64,000 bases of DNA from an uncultured Clostridia bacterium (GCA_947175335.1 CAMWMF010000007.1:1-64000), one strand, 5' to 3'. Counted from the first letter of the stretch, positions 36,192 to 45,249 are shown. The notes: a model not told the origin generated them from the sequence alone. Program-made: numbers and translations.

Positions 36192-36220
36192 TTGACAAAG
36201 CGGGGCGGATATTATACAAT
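36192..36220 (+). promoter_or_regulatory. Sigma-A promoter of infC-rpmI-rplT
   Basis: TTGACA (36192-36197), 17 bp, TACAAT (36215-36220), close to consensus. Confidence 0.85.
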
Positions 36221-36239
36221 ATACAAGCTAAGTAGATTT

Positions 36240-36336
36240 TATCTCACCGTTCGGGTCTACTCGGAACGGTCAAACAATCAAAATAGTTGTTTTTGAGTGT
36301 GAGTTAATGTCTATTTAACTCGCAATTTTTATTTTT
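36240..36336 (+). promoter_or_regulatory. Leader attenuator before infC (L20-leader-like)
   Basis: The leader holds a hairpin ACCGTTC/GAACGGT (36246-36252 with 36264-36270) and a terminator-like hairpin (36299-36307 with 36315-36323) followed by a U-rich stretch that runs into the infC ribosome-binding site. CTCAC at 36243-36247 can pair with GTGAG at 36299-36303, which would break the terminator. Such leaders in Bacillota are controlled by ribosomal protein L20; the exact class is inferred. Confidence 0.6.
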
Positions 36337-36351
36337 AGGAGGATACCGACT

Positions 36352-36870
36352 ATTATTAAGGAGCTTGTTATCAACGAAGGGATTGAAGACAATCTCGAAG
36401 TTAGGGTCAAGGATGACGCGGGTGCTATGTTAGGGATTATGCCCGCCGCAAAAGCCAAGGTTTTGGCGGACGAACGTAGACTCGATCTTGTTATGATTAC
36501 GCCCAACGCGCAACCGCCGGTTTGCCAAATTATGGACTACGGCAAATACCGTTTCGATATGGCAAAAAAGGCTAAGGACGCGCAAAAGAATCAAAAAAAG
36601 ATGGACGTAAAAGAAATCCGTTTGTCCATAACTATTGACGTAGGTGACGTAAACACCAAAACCAAGCAAGCAAGAAAATTCCTTGCGGAAGGTGCCAAAG
36701 TCAAGGTTTCCATCCGCATGCGCGGTCGTCAAATGGCGCGCCCGCAAATGGGAGTCGATATCATGAACTCGTTTTTCGAAACCGTTAAGGACGTTGCGAT
36801 GATAGATCGCAAGCCGGCGGTGGACGGTAGAAGCATCATTATGATACTTGCACCTATCAACAGTAAATAA
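36352..36870 (+). CDS. infC: Translation initiation factor IF-3
   Basis: IF-3 controls start-site fidelity. The 172-residue protein matches the family from [10 protein letters not shown] through [14 protein letters not shown] and the C-terminal domain [10 protein letters not shown]. The start is ATT at 36352, 9 bp after AGGAGG (36337-36342); the first in-frame ATG (36427) would remove 25 conserved residues. An AUU start is the known autoregulatory feature of infC in many bacteria. Confidence 0.96.
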   Translation: MIKELVINEGIEDNLEVRVKDDAGAMLGIMPAAKAKVLADERRLDLVMITPNAQPPVCQIMDYGKYRFDMAKKAKDAQKNQKKMDVKEIRLSITIDVGDVNTKTKQARKFLAEGAKVKVSIRMRGRQMARPQMGVDIMNSFFETVKDVAMIDRKPAVDGRSIIMILAPINSK

Positions 36871-36892
36871 TTTAATTCGGAGGATATATATT

Positions 36893-37090
36893 ATGCCCAA
36901 AATGAAAAGTCACAGCGGCGCTAAAAAACGTTTTCGTGTAACCGCAAACGGCAGAGTTAAGCGCGCTCAGCAAGGTAAAAACCACATTCTCAACAAAAAG
37001 CCCAGAAAGCGCATTATGAGATTGCGTCAAGGCGCGTATCTCAAATCCGCCAAGCAGGAAAAGACCATTCGCAACATGGCGCAAAAGTAG
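36893..37090 (+). CDS. rpmI: 50S ribosomal protein L35
   Basis: The 65-residue basic protein starts [17 protein letters not shown], typical of L35. ATG at 36893 follows CGGAGG with suitable spacing. It lies between infC and rplT in the conserved order. Confidence 0.97.
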   Translation: MPKMKSHSGAKKRFRVTANGRVKRAQQGKNHILNKKPRKRIMRLRQGAYLKSAKQEKTIRNMAQK

Positions 37091-37100
37091 GAGGTGAATT

Positions 37101-37457
37101 ATGAGAATTAAAAGAGCAGTAAACGCAGTTAAAAAACGCAGAAAGATTTTTAAGCTTTCCAAAGGTTATTTCGGATCAAAATCCCGTTCGTACCGCATAG
37201 CGCGTCAAGCCGTTATGAAGTCGCAAATGTATGCCTATATCGGCAGACGCCTTAAAAAGCGCGACTTCCGTTCGCTTTGGATTACGCGTATCAACGCCGC
37301 CGCGCGCATAAACGGACTTTCTTACTCCAAGCTTATGCACGGTCTTAAAGTTTGCGGTATCAACCTTAACCGCAAAGTGCTTGCCGACATAGCTGTCAAC
37401 GACGCAGAAGCGTTTAAGGCGCTTGCGCAAAAGGCAACCGTTGCACTTGGCAAATAA
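37101..37457 (+). CDS. rplT: 50S ribosomal protein L20
   Basis: The 118-residue basic protein shows [29 protein letters not shown] and the [19 protein letters not shown] block of L20. L20 is the likely repressor acting on the infC leader. AGGAGGTG precedes the ATG; a terminator follows. Confidence 0.98.
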   Translation: MRIKRAVNAVKKRRKIFKLSKGYFGSKSRSYRIARQAVMKSQMYAYIGRRLKKRDFRSLWITRINAAARINGLSYSKLMHGLKVCGINLNRKVLADIAVNDAEAFKALAQKATVALGK

Positions 37458-37462
37458 AAATC

Positions 37463-37495
37463 AAAGCGTCGAATTTTTCGGCGCTTTTCTTTTGG
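37463..37495 (+). terminator. Intrinsic terminator after rplT
   Basis: An 11-bp stem AAAGCGTCGAA / TTCGGCGCTTT (one G-T pair), loop TTT, with a T-rich tail. Confidence 0.8.
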
Positions 37496-37504
37496 TAAAT
37501 AGTT

Positions 37505-38248
37505 ATGGAAGTTATTAAATCGTCCGACAACCGCACGGTTAAACATATAAGCAAATTGAAGGACAAAAAGTACCGCGACGAGTACGGCGAATTCTTTGCC
37601 GAGGGGTATAAGAATGTACTCGATACGGTTACGGCCCGTCCCGAGCTTGTAAAAAGCGTCGTACTAAGCGAAAACGCATACTCCGAGTGCGGCGAAAAAT
37701 TTTGCGATTTCAACACTGTTGTAATTGCAGACGGTGTTTTCGATAAGATTACAGACACTAAAACATGTCAGGGTGTTCTTTGCATAATGCAAAAACCCAA
37801 GTCTATGCCGCCTAAGGCGGATTGCTGCATATTGCTGGATAGAGTGCGCGACCCCGGCAATGTCGGCACTATTTTGCGTACCGCAGTCGCGTGCGGGTAT
37901 GACGTAGTGGTAAATAATTGCGCGGACGTGTACTCGCCGAAGGTTATCCGAAGCGCAATGTCCGCCGCCGTTAAGTGCAATATCGGTATAGATATTGCGG
38001 TAGACGATATAAAAAATATGGGTTATACACTTATCGTTGCGGATATGCATGGCGACAACGTATTTAAAGCCGAGCATAGCGGCAAGTATTGCATAGTAGT
38101 GGGCAACGAAGCGGAGGGTGTGTCGGAGGATATAAAAACCAAAGCAGACAAGCTGCTGGCATTGCCGCAAAGCAATATGGAATCACTTAACGCCGCCGTC
38201 GCCGCCGCCGTCATGATGTTTGTTTTAAAATTCGGAATGCGGAATTAG
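37505..38248 (+). CDS. TrmH/SpoU family RNA 2'-O-methyltransferase
   Basis: The 247-residue protein has an N-terminal substrate-binding domain (about 1-90) and a SPOUT methylase domain with LLDRVRDPGNVGTILRTA, IVVGNEAEGVS and LPQSNMESLNAAVAAAVMMF, the three motifs of the family. It likely methylates rRNA (YsgA-like, also next to rplT in B. subtilis). No Shine-Dalgarno site precedes the ATG. The last codons fall in a GGAATT-rich repeat. Confidence 0.9.
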   Translation: MEVIKSSDNRTVKHISKLKDKKYRDEYGEFFAEGYKNVLDTVTARPELVKSVVLSENAYSECGEKFCDFNTVVIADGVFDKITDTKTCQGVLCIMQKPKSMPPKADCCILLDRVRDPGNVGTILRTAVACGYDVVVNNCADVYSPKVIRSAMSAAVKCNIGIDIAVDDIKNMGYTLIVADMHGDNVFKAEHSGKYCIVVGNEAEGVSEDIKTKADKLLALPQSNMESLNAAVAAAVMMFVLKFGMRN

Positions 38249-38265
38249 GAATTCGGAATTCAAAA
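38230..38265 (+). repeat. Short degenerate GGAATTC-type tandem repeat at the gene end
   Basis: Five copies of a TTCGGAAT/GCGGAATT-like unit of 6-8 bp run through the trmH stop codon into the spacer. The unit is nearly palindromic. Confidence 0.6.
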
Positions 38266-38282
38266 TAAGTTGATACTTCTAA

Positions 38283-38311
38283 TTGACAAATATCTATGCA
38301 AATAGTATAAT
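38283..38311 (+). promoter_or_regulatory. Consensus sigma-A promoter of yebC
   Basis: TTGACA (38283-38288), 17 bp, TATAAT (38306-38311), a perfect consensus. Confidence 0.9.
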
Positions 38312-38342
38312 TAAAATAGAAACTTACTAATGGAGATTTTTT

Positions 38343-39086
38343 ATGTCCGGACACAGCAAATGGGCAACTATTAAACGGCAAAAGGGCAAGACCGACGCCG
38401 CGCGCGCTAACGTATTTACCAAGATAGGCAGAGAGCTTGCGGTGGCAGTTCGCCAAGGCGGACCCGACCCAAACAACAACCCGCGCTTGCGCGACGTTAT
38501 AGCCAAGGCTCGCGCCGCCAATATGCCTAACGATAATATAAACCGTTCTATCAAAAAGGCGAGCGGCGAGGACAGCAACGTAAACTACGATTCCATAATT
38601 TACGAGGGCTACGGCTCTGGCGGTGTCGCGGTTATAGTGGAAACGCTTACCGACAACAAAAACCGTACGGCAGCTGCGGTGCGTCATATATTCGATAAAT
38701 GCGGCGGCAGCTTAGGCACCACCAACTGCGTTTCGTATATGTTCGACAGCAAGGGCGTAGTTACCATTGCAAAGAACAATGACGACGACGAGGAAGAAGT
38801 GATGATGCTTGCGCTCGAGCTTGGTGCGGACGACTTTGACGGCGGGGAAGAAGAATACTATATTTCCACTTCGCCGAGCGCTATGGACGAAATCCGCGAC
38901 GGTTTGGAAAAAGCGGGCAGGACAATTTTGTCCGCCGAGGTGCAGCAAATCCCGTCCGCTACGGTCGACGTAGACGCGGACACCGAAGCCAAGATTCGTC
39001 GCATGCTCGATATGTTCGACGATGACGACGACGTGCAAAACGTTTACCACAACGCCAATTTGTCGGAAGACGATGAAGAAGAATAA
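38343..39086 (+). CDS. yebC: YebC/PmpR/TACO1 family protein
   Basis: The 247-residue protein starts MSGHSKWATIKRQKGKTDAARANVFTKI-like and keeps the three-domain YebC fold, with an acidic insertion NNDDDEEEV near 145 and a very acidic C-terminus. Members act as transcription regulators or help translation of polyproline tracts. The end overlaps lysA by 14 bp. Confidence 0.95.
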   Translation: MSGHSKWATIKRQKGKTDAARANVFTKIGRELAVAVRQGGPDPNNNPRLRDVIAKARAANMPNDNINRSIKKASGEDSNVNYDSIIYEGYGSGGVAVIVETLTDNKNRTAAAVRHIFDKCGGSLGTTNCVSYMFDSKGVVTIAKNNDDDEEEVMMLALELGADDFDGGEEEYYISTSPSAMDEIRDGLEKAGRTILSAEVQQIPSATVDVDADTEAKIRRMLDMFDDDDDVQNVYHNANLSEDDEEE

Positions 39087-40410
39087 TACTGCGCCTACGG
39101 CTGTGCCGTGCTTTGGCGACACTAAAATAGAAAATCACCGCCTTATTATAGGCGGGTGCGACGCGGCGGAGCTGGCAAAAAAATACGGCACGCCGCTGTA
39201 TGTGTTTGACGTAAATTACGCGGTTAAGACCGCCGCCGCATACGTAAACGTGCTTAAACGCGAGTATCCCGAATCGACTGTGTGCTATGCGTCCAAAGCG
39301 TTTTGCTGTACGGCTATTTATAAGCTGCTTGCGCCGCTTGGATTGGGTGCTGATGTTGTATCCGGTGGAGAGCTATTTACCGCACTTAACGGCGGAATGG
39401 ACCCGAAAAAGATTTACTTTCACGGCAACAATAAGTCGGAAGCGGAAGTCAAGTATGCCATTGAGTCCGGCGTCGGGTATTTCGTGGTGGATTCGCTTCA
39501 CGAGCTGGAGCTTATCTCTAAGTACGCAAAAACGCCGCAAAACGTGTTGTTTCGCGTAAACCCCGGGGTGGAAGCGCATACGCACAGGTTTATCCAAACC
39601 ACCACGCCCGACAGTAAGTTTGGCTTTTCCATAGCAGACGGCACGGCTGAAAGCGTTATTTTATCGGCGCAAAAGTACAAAAACGTTAATTTTGTCGGTA
39701 TTGCATGCCATATCGGTTCGCAAATATTCGAGCCGCAGTCGTTTGAAATAGCTATCGACAAGATGGTTGATTTTATAGTAAGGCTCAATTCGCTCGGTAT
39801 AACGGTGGAGCGCCTTGATTTAGGCGGTGGCTTCGGCGTGCATTACGTTTCCGAGGACAAGCCGCTTACGCCCGAGCAGTACATGGCCGGGTCGGCTAAA
39901 TATCTTGCCGCCGCGGTACAAAATCGCGGCATTAAAAAGCCGCATTTGATTTTCGAACCCGGGCGGTCGATAGTCGGCGAAGCAGGTGTGACATTGTACA
40001 CAGTCGGCGCTATCAAGACTATTAAGGATATAAAGACGTATGCCGCAGTTGATGGCGGTATGTTTGAAAATCCGCGGCCGTCGCTGTACGACGCGCGGTA
40101 TACTGCCGTTGTTGCCGACAAGGCAGACTGTGAGTGCGATACGCTGTATTCCATAGCCGGTAAGTGCTGTGAAAGCGGGGATATCCTTATCGACGGAATA
40201 AAGCTACCCGAGCTTAAAAGCGGGGATATATTGGCGACATTCACCACGGGCGCGTACCACTATTCCATGGCGTCCAATTACAACAGAAACTTCGTCCCGC
40301 CCGTCGTTGCGGTTATGGACGGAAAATCGGCATATATGGTCAAGCCGCAGACCTACGAGGATTTGATACGAAACGACGTAATTCCCGAATTTTCGGAGGA
40401 CGGCAAATAA
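39073..40410 (+). CDS. lysA: Diaminopimelate decarboxylase
   Basis: LysA makes lysine from meso-diaminopimelate with pyridoxal phosphate. The 445-residue protein has the PLP lysine in YASKAF (about 75-80), the HIGSQI motif, GGGFGVHY, EPGRSIVGEAG and the substrate cysteine region GKCCESGDIL. ATG at 39073 is within the yebC end; an earlier in-frame start would add 17 residues without homology. Confidence 0.95.
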   Translation: MKKNNTAPTAVPCFGDTKIENHRLIIGGCDAAELAKKYGTPLYVFDVNYAVKTAAAYVNVLKREYPESTVCYASKAFCCTAIYKLLAPLGLGADVVSGGELFTALNGGMDPKKIYFHGNNKSEAEVKYAIESGVGYFVVDSLHELELISKYAKTPQNVLFRVNPGVEAHTHRFIQTTTPDSKFGFSIADGTAESVILSAQKYKNVNFVGIACHIGSQIFEPQSFEIAIDKMVDFIVRLNSLGITVERLDLGGGFGVHYVSEDKPLTPEQYMAGSAKYLAAAVQNRGIKKPHLIFEPGRSIVGEAGVTLYTVGAIKTIKDIKTYAAVDGGMFENPRPSLYDARYTAVVADKADCECDTLYSIAGKCCESGDILIDGIKLPELKSGDILATFTTGAYHYSMASNYNRNFVPPVVAVMDGKSAYMVKPQTYEDLIRNDVIPEFSEDGK

Positions 40411-41168
40411 TGATTTTTGCGTTTAGGTATGGGGAAGATCCGCTCGACTATTTTATAATACTAGTTCTAACGCTGATAGCGGTAATGATATCGCTCGTTT
40501 TGCACGAATTGGCGCATGGGCTTGTTGCAAAATGGAACGGCGATTATACGGCTAAGTATGCGGGACGGCTTACGCTTAATCCGTTAAAGCATATAGATCC
40601 GATAGGCTTTTTAATGATGATGCTTGTAGGGTTTGGTTATGCAAAGCCCGTACCTGTCAATCCCTCAAACTTTAAACATTATCGGCGTGGTATGATTACG
40701 GTCGCAATCGCGGGCGTTATTGTCAATCTTATAATAGCGTTTATTGGTGCAATGGGTTATTGCTTGATGAACCTTGCTTTAAACCATGCAATATTCTCCG
40801 CGGCAGGTACTGCCGCAGTTAGAGTGTGCTGGTATTTGTTGCGGTTTTTCGGAATACTTGTTACGCTTAATCTTTGCCTTTTATTTTTCAATATTTTACC
40901 GATATTCCCGCTGGACGGCTTTCGTGTAATAGAAGCGTTTACACGCTACAACAACAAGTTTTGCGCGTTTATGCGCGTAAACGGTAGGTATATTTTATAC
41001 GGTTTGGTCGGACTCAGCTTTATTGTGTCCACCGCTATTGAAAATTTGGCAAACATACCGAGCTGGTTCGGGTATTTGGATATTTTGGGAACGTACCTCG
41101 AATTTTTCAGCGGACATTTGGCTAGATGGTTCACCGAGTTTTGGTGGCTTATGGTGCCGGTATACTAA
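40410..41168 (+). CDS. Site-2 protease family membrane metalloprotease (M50)
   Basis: The 252-residue protein has about five to six membrane segments, the zinc motif HELAHG near 32-37, the GYAKPVPVNP element and the second zinc-ligand motif NILPIFPLDG near 161-170. It resembles YwhC-type peptidases of unknown substrate, lacking the PDZ domain of RseP. It overlaps lysA by one base and precedes scpA. Confidence 0.92.
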   Translation: MIFAFRYGEDPLDYFIILVLTLIAVMISLVLHELAHGLVAKWNGDYTAKYAGRLTLNPLKHIDPIGFLMMMLVGFGYAKPVPVNPSNFKHYRRGMITVAIAGVIVNLIIAFIGAMGYCLMNLALNHAIFSAAGTAAVRVCWYLLRFFGILVTLNLCLLFFNILPIFPLDGFRVIEAFTRYNNKFCAFMRVNGRYILYGLVGLSFIVSTAIENLANIPSWFGYLDILGTYLEFFSGHLARWFTEFWWLMVPVY

Positions 41169-41185
41169 ACTAAAAAGGAGTGGTC

Positions 41186-41971
41186 ATGGGCAAAAAAGAC
41201 GAAGTAGTGGAAATTGCCGAGGAAGAAGAGTCTTCCAAAAGCTTTCGCGTAGTGCTGTCCGATTTTGACGGACCGCTCGATTTGTTGTTGCATTACGTCA
41301 AGATAGAAAAAATCGATATCGAGGATATTTTCATTTCCGACATAACCGATCAGTATTTGAAGGCCATGGAGGGCATTGACGAGCTTGATATGGAGGAAGC
41401 CTCTGACTTTATAGTCGTTGCCGCAACGCTGTTGGAAATCAAGTCCAAAAGACTGTTGCCTAAAATCGAGGAACCCGTTTTGCAGCAAGACGAGGAAGAT
41501 CCCGAGCAAGAGCTTATTACGCGCTTAAAGGAATACAAGCTGTACAAGGAAGCGGCGGAAAAGATGCGCGAGCAGGAAATTTTGGACATGCATTTCCGTG
41601 CGCCCGACGATACGGTGGGCACGCCGCGCTTGATACTTAAAGACATGACTACAAACGGGCTTATGAACGCGCTCAAAAAGCTGTTCGACAAGATAGGCGA
41701 GCGTCAACAGCTGCACAAAGTCAAAATGATAGAGCGTGACCCGTTTACCGTCGAGGAAAAAATCGAGTTTATACGCGAACGGTTTAAAATCGTCGAGCAA
41801 TGCACGTTTGACGAGTTGTTTGACGAGGACTATACCGTCGGCGAGGTTGTAACAACGTTTTCTGCGCTCCTCGACCTTGTTAAAGGTCAAGAGGTTGGCG
41901 TTCGTCAAGAGGACGTGTTTACGACAATTACGATAATAAAGAGGAGACCGGAAGATAATGCTGGAGATTGA
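41186..41971 (+). CDS. scpA: Segregation and condensation protein A
   Basis: ScpA is the kleisin of the SMC-ScpAB condensin. The 261-residue protein shows FDGPLDLLLHYVKIEKIDIEDIFIS-like N-terminal SMC-neck-binding motif and the C-terminal winged helix that caps the SMC head. ATG at 41186 is 5 bp after AGGAG (41176-41180); a GTG at 41180 overlaps that site and is rejected. Confidence 0.96.
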   Translation: MGKKDEVVEIAEEEESSKSFRVVLSDFDGPLDLLLHYVKIEKIDIEDIFISDITDQYLKAMEGIDELDMEEASDFIVVAATLLEIKSKRLLPKIEEPVLQQDEEDPEQELITRLKEYKLYKEAAEKMREQEILDMHFRAPDDTVGTPRLILKDMTTNGLMNALKKLFDKIGERQQLHKVKMIERDPFTVEEKIEFIRERFKIVEQCTFDELFDEDYTVGEVVTTFSALLDLVKGQEVGVRQEDVFTTITIIKRRPEDNAGD

Positions 41972-42620
41972 AAAAGTAGATAACGTGCTGGAAGCGCTTT
42001 TGTTCGTGTCCGGCGACGGACTTAAAATATCCGATATTTGCGAACAGCTGGAACTGCAAAAGAGCGAGGTTATGGCTGCCGTAAAAAAATTGCAAAAAAA
42101 GTACGACAAGGAGTCGGGCATACAGATTATAAGCTATAACGGTAAGTTGCAACTTGCTTCCAATCCCGCTTACGCCGAAGTGCTGTCGGTGGTGCTTAAT
42201 CCAATTAAGGAGAAGGCGCTGTCTAATCCTGCAATGGAAACGCTGTCTATTGTCGCATACCGTCAGCCCGTAACAAGGTTGGAAATAGAGAATATCCGCG
42301 GCGTCAACTGCGATTATGCAATACAAGCGTTGCTTAAAAACAACCTTATAGAAATTGTCGGGCGCAAGGACACGCTGGGCAAACCGTTGCTGTTTGGTAC
42401 TACCGAAACGTTTTTGCGCAAGTTCGGCATAGAAGATATATACGATTTGCCCAACCGCGACGCTTTGCTCGATCAAATCAAGCAAATAGAGGAAGCTTCG
42501 CCCGAACCTACAGAGGAAGGCTTGTATAGGTTCGACGAGAAAGACGGTGGCGAAGAAACTCCCGAATTTTTACAAGGCGAGGACGTTGTTAAAATCGAAG
42601 TCGACGACGGCGACAACTAA
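41958..42620 (+). CDS. scpB: Segregation and condensation protein B
   Basis: ScpB dimers clamp the ScpA middle. The 220-residue protein has two winged-helix domains (about 8-85 and 90-165) with SIVAYRQPVTRLEIENIRGV and GRKDTLGKPLLFGTT; the acidic tail (about 175-220) is longer than usual. It overlaps scpA by 14 bp. Confidence 0.95.
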   Translation: MLEIEKVDNVLEALLFVSGDGLKISDICEQLELQKSEVMAAVKKLQKKYDKESGIQIISYNGKLQLASNPAYAEVLSVVLNPIKEKALSNPAMETLSIVAYRQPVTRLEIENIRGVNCDYAIQALLKNNLIEIVGRKDTLGKPLLFGTTETFLRKFGIEDIYDLPNRDALLDQIKQIEEASPEPTEEGLYRFDEKDGGEETPEFLQGEDVVKIEVDDGDN

Positions 42621-42650
42621 TAATTTGCGTTTATAATATTTATTTAATGA

Positions 42651-43241
42651 GTGGCAAACACTAAGGGCATGGTATACTTAGTGCTTGCCATTATTATATT
42701 GCATATAATTTCGTTTAGACTTTCATTCGGCGTAAAGGCGTATATAAACACCGATAAAAACGTAGGCGTCATTTCCGTCAAGCTTTTTTTTATCCCTATT
42801 TTCAGAAAGAAAATTAATATCAAACGGTTATTACGTGGCAAGGAAGATATAAAACAAGATAATGATGATGAACAACAAGAAAAATCGGGTAAACCGAGTA
42901 GGTTTAAAAGCTTTTTAAAGGACTGCGCAATCGGAATATTAAAAGCCGTGTGCGTAATGACCGCAAATCTACAAGCAAAGATAGGCACGGGCGACGCGGC
43001 TACGGACGGTATGGCGGTTGGTATGCTACGCATTGCGTATAGCCAGTTTTGCGCATTTTTCGGTTTTGACGGCGACGGCGGAATAATCGAGCCCGATTAT
43101 AATTCCGAAATCTTGTTTTTCGATTTTTTCGGCATATTTTCGATAAGTTTTGCAGATATTATCTTTGCCGTATGCTGCGTTATTTTCGAAAAGCTTGCGC
43201 ATGTCGGCGGAAGGAGAAGCTATGCGAATGTTGCCGAGTGA
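42651..43241 (+). CDS. DUF2953-like membrane protein
   Basis: The 196-residue protein has an N-terminal membrane segment (about 6-24), a charged stretch rich in K, D, E, Q (about 60-85) and a hydrophobic C-terminal part. Its place between scpB and ytfJ matches DUF2953 (YtfI-like) proteins in Clostridia; similarity itself is weak. GTG at 42651 has no clear ribosome-binding site, and ATG at 42669 is an alternative. The end overlaps ytfJ by 20 bp. Confidence 0.6.
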   Translation: MANTKGMVYLVLAIIILHIISFRLSFGVKAYINTDKNVGVISVKLFFIPIFRKKINIKRLLRGKEDIKQDNDDEQQEKSGKPSRFKSFLKDCAIGILKAVCVMTANLQAKIGTGDAATDGMAVGMLRIAYSQFCAFFGFDGDGGIIEPDYNSEILFFDFFGIFSISFADIIFAVCCVIFEKLAHVGGRRSYANVAE

Positions 43242-43605
43242 ACATACCGAACATCCTATCGAGCGCATTATGGACAGTGCGTTCGGCAAAATGCGTACAT
43301 TGACCGACGCCGATATAATAGTGGGTAATCCCATTGTCATGCCCGACGGAACAACCGTAGTGCCTATCAGCAAAATAAGCATAGGCATTGTCACCGGTGG
43401 TGGTGAGTATTGCCAAAAACAGCAAAATGAATATCCGTTTGCCGGTGCAAGCGGCGCCGGTATGAGCGTGTCGCCGGTGTGCTTTTTGGTAAGCGACGGC
43501 AAGTCGGTAAAAATGCTAAACGTCGGAAGTAAAACTATTTTGGATAAGGTTGTGGAAACCGTACCGGACGTGGTCGGTTCACTGTTTGGGAAAAAGAAAA
43601 GATGA
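43222..43605 (+). CDS. ytfJ: YtfJ (GerW) family sporulation protein
   Basis: The 127-residue protein has the family core IERIMDSAFGKMRTLTDADIIVGNPI followed by VPISKISIGIVTGGGEY and GASGAGMSVSPVCFLV. GerW in B. subtilis is needed for normal spore germination. ATG at 43222 follows GGAGAAG and is preferred over an upstream start inside the previous gene. Confidence 0.93.
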   Translation: MRMLPSEHTEHPIERIMDSAFGKMRTLTDADIIVGNPIVMPDGTTVVPISKISIGIVTGGGEYCQKQQNEYPFAGASGAGMSVSPVCFLVSDGKSVKMLNVGSKTILDKVVETVPDVVGSLFGKKKR

Positions 43606-44450
43606 AAAGAACGTTGATTAAAAAAATTGTTATTATGGTTTGCTGCGCAATGTTTGCGGCAATGTGTTGTGCCGGAACTTATGTTCGCGCTGACGAGGTT
43701 GCTACCGTTGGCGGGACTGCCGTGGGTAGTTCTGCGGCCGCTATGGCGCTTGTGGACGGTGATACCGGCGAGCTTATATACTCCAAAAACTGTGACGCGC
43801 GTCGAGAACCCGCCAGCACCACCAAAATTTGTACGGCTATAACGGTTATAGAAAACCAAACTATTTTGGATATTCCTATGCCTATACCTGACGAAGCTGT
43901 GGGCGTGGAAGGCTCGTCGCTGTACTTGCAAAAAGGGGAAATGATGACAGTGCGCGACTTGCTGTACGGACTTATGCTTCAATCGGGCAACGACTGTGCG
44001 ACGGCGCTTGCTATCATTGTAGGCGGAAGCGTGGAAGGGTTTATTCAAATGATGAATGAAACAGCGCAAAAAGCCAGTGCTAAAAATACTCACTTTGCCA
44101 ATCCGCACGGACTGCATCACAAGGATCATTATACAACTGCACGCGATCTTTGCGCCATATCGTATTACGCGATGCAAAACGAATTGTTTAGGGAAATCGT
44201 GTCCACCAAGCGGCATACAACGCCGTACTACGGTCATGACTTCAAACGCAACTTTCCCAACAAAAACAAGATTTTGTTCAATTACGAAGGCGGCAACGGA
44301 ATAAAAACCGGTTACACGCGGCATTCGGGCAGGTGTTTGGTGTCATCAGCCACGCGTGACGGAAAGACGTATATATGCACAGTGCTTAACTGTGGGGATA
44401 TGTTTGAGGAATGTATGCGACTTATGGACTGCGCGTTCGCTCGCAAGTAA
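43602..44450 (+). CDS. D-alanyl-D-alanine carboxypeptidase (DacB-like)
   Basis: The 282-residue secreted protein has a signal peptide (about 1-30), then STTK (in PASTTKI), SGN (in QSGNDC) and KTG (in GIKTGYT), the S11 active-site triad. It ends right after the catalytic domain, without the C-terminal beta domain of the enzyme at 27313. The neighbourhood scpAB-ytfJ-dacB-rluB suggests a spore cortex role, though spmA and spmB are not present. Confidence 0.92.
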   Translation: MKRTLIKKIVIMVCCAMFAAMCCAGTYVRADEVATVGGTAVGSSAAAMALVDGDTGELIYSKNCDARREPASTTKICTAITVIENQTILDIPMPIPDEAVGVEGSSLYLQKGEMMTVRDLLYGLMLQSGNDCATALAIIVGGSVEGFIQMMNETAQKASAKNTHFANPHGLHHKDHYTTARDLCAISYYAMQNELFREIVSTKRHTTPYYGHDFKRNFPNKNKILFNYEGGNGIKTGYTRHSGRCLVSSATRDGKTYICTVLNCGDMFEECMRLMDCAFARK

Positions 44451-44467
44451 TACATTGTCGGCTAAAC

Positions 44468-44503
44468 ACTTGATTTTTTGACTGAAAAGGTTTAAAATCA
44501 AGT
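44468..44503 (+). promoter_or_regulatory. Promoter with perfect inverted repeat; predicts a leaderless rluB mRNA
   Basis: TTGATT (44470-44475), 17 bp, TAAAAT (44493-44498), then 6 bp to the ATG at 44505. The arms ACTTGATTTT (44468-44477) and AAAATCAAGT (44494-44503) form a perfect 10-bp inverted repeat covering both boxes, so an operator is possible. Confidence 0.6.
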
Positions 44504-44504
44504 T

Positions 44505-45209
44505 ATGCGTATCAACAAGTATCTTAGCGGCTGCGGATTAGACAGCCGCCGCAAATGCGAAAAACTGGTAACCGACGGCAGAGTTAAGGTAAACGGCAAG
44601 ACGGTTACCGACCTTGCTACCGACGTCAAGGACGGCGATTACGTTGAGGTAGACGGCAAAGCCGTCAATCTATCCGAGCGCAAGGTTTACATAATGCTAA
44701 ATAAGCCCAAGGGCTGTGTGTGCACAGCCAGCGACGAAAAAGGTCGCAAAACCGTTCTCGATTTTGTTAAAATCAAGGAGCGGGTTTTTCCCGTGGGCAG
44801 GCTGGACTACGACACAGAGGGACTACTTTTGCTCACTAACGATGGAGAATTGGCATATACGATAACACATCCCAAAAACATGGTGCAAAAGGTGTACAGC
44901 GTGCGTGTAGAGGGCGAGCCGTCTGATATGGAATTGAAGCGGTTGCGCAGTGGTGTCGAATACAACGGAGTTAAGTATGCGCCTGCGCGTGTAACTGTTG
45001 TGGAAAAGGACGAAAAGCAGACTAAGCTGGAAATTACTGTAATCGAAGGCAAAAATCACGAAATCAAAAACATGATTGAGTCGCTCGGACGGCGCGTGTT
45101 GTTTTTGAAGCGCACGGAAATTGCAGGCATACGCCTCGGCGGGCTGTCGCGCGGTGAGTGGCGGTATTTGAACTCGCGCGAGGAAGCACACTTAAAATCA
45201 CTCAAATAG
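44505..45209 (+). CDS. rluB: rRNA pseudouridine synthase, RluB/RsuA family
   Basis: The 234-residue protein has an N-terminal S4 RNA-binding domain (MRINKYLSGCGLDSRRKCEKLV) and a catalytic domain with GRLDYDTEGLLLLTNDG, where the aspartate is catalytic, and KNMIESLGRRVLFLKR. It probably modifies 23S rRNA, judged by context with scpAB as in B. subtilis rluB. No Shine-Dalgarno site precedes the ATG. Confidence 0.93.
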   Translation: MRINKYLSGCGLDSRRKCEKLVTDGRVKVNGKTVTDLATDVKDGDYVEVDGKAVNLSERKVYIMLNKPKGCVCTASDEKGRKTVLDFVKIKERVFPVGRLDYDTEGLLLLTNDGELAYTITHPKNMVQKVYSVRVEGEPSDMELKRLRSGVEYNGVKYAPARVTVVEKDEKQTKLEITVIEGKNHEIKNMIESLGRRVLFLKRTEIAGIRLGGLSRGEWRYLNSREEAHLKSLK

Positions 45210-45249
45210 AGTCATGAAAAATTAATTTTAAAAATTACGCGTGTATTCG

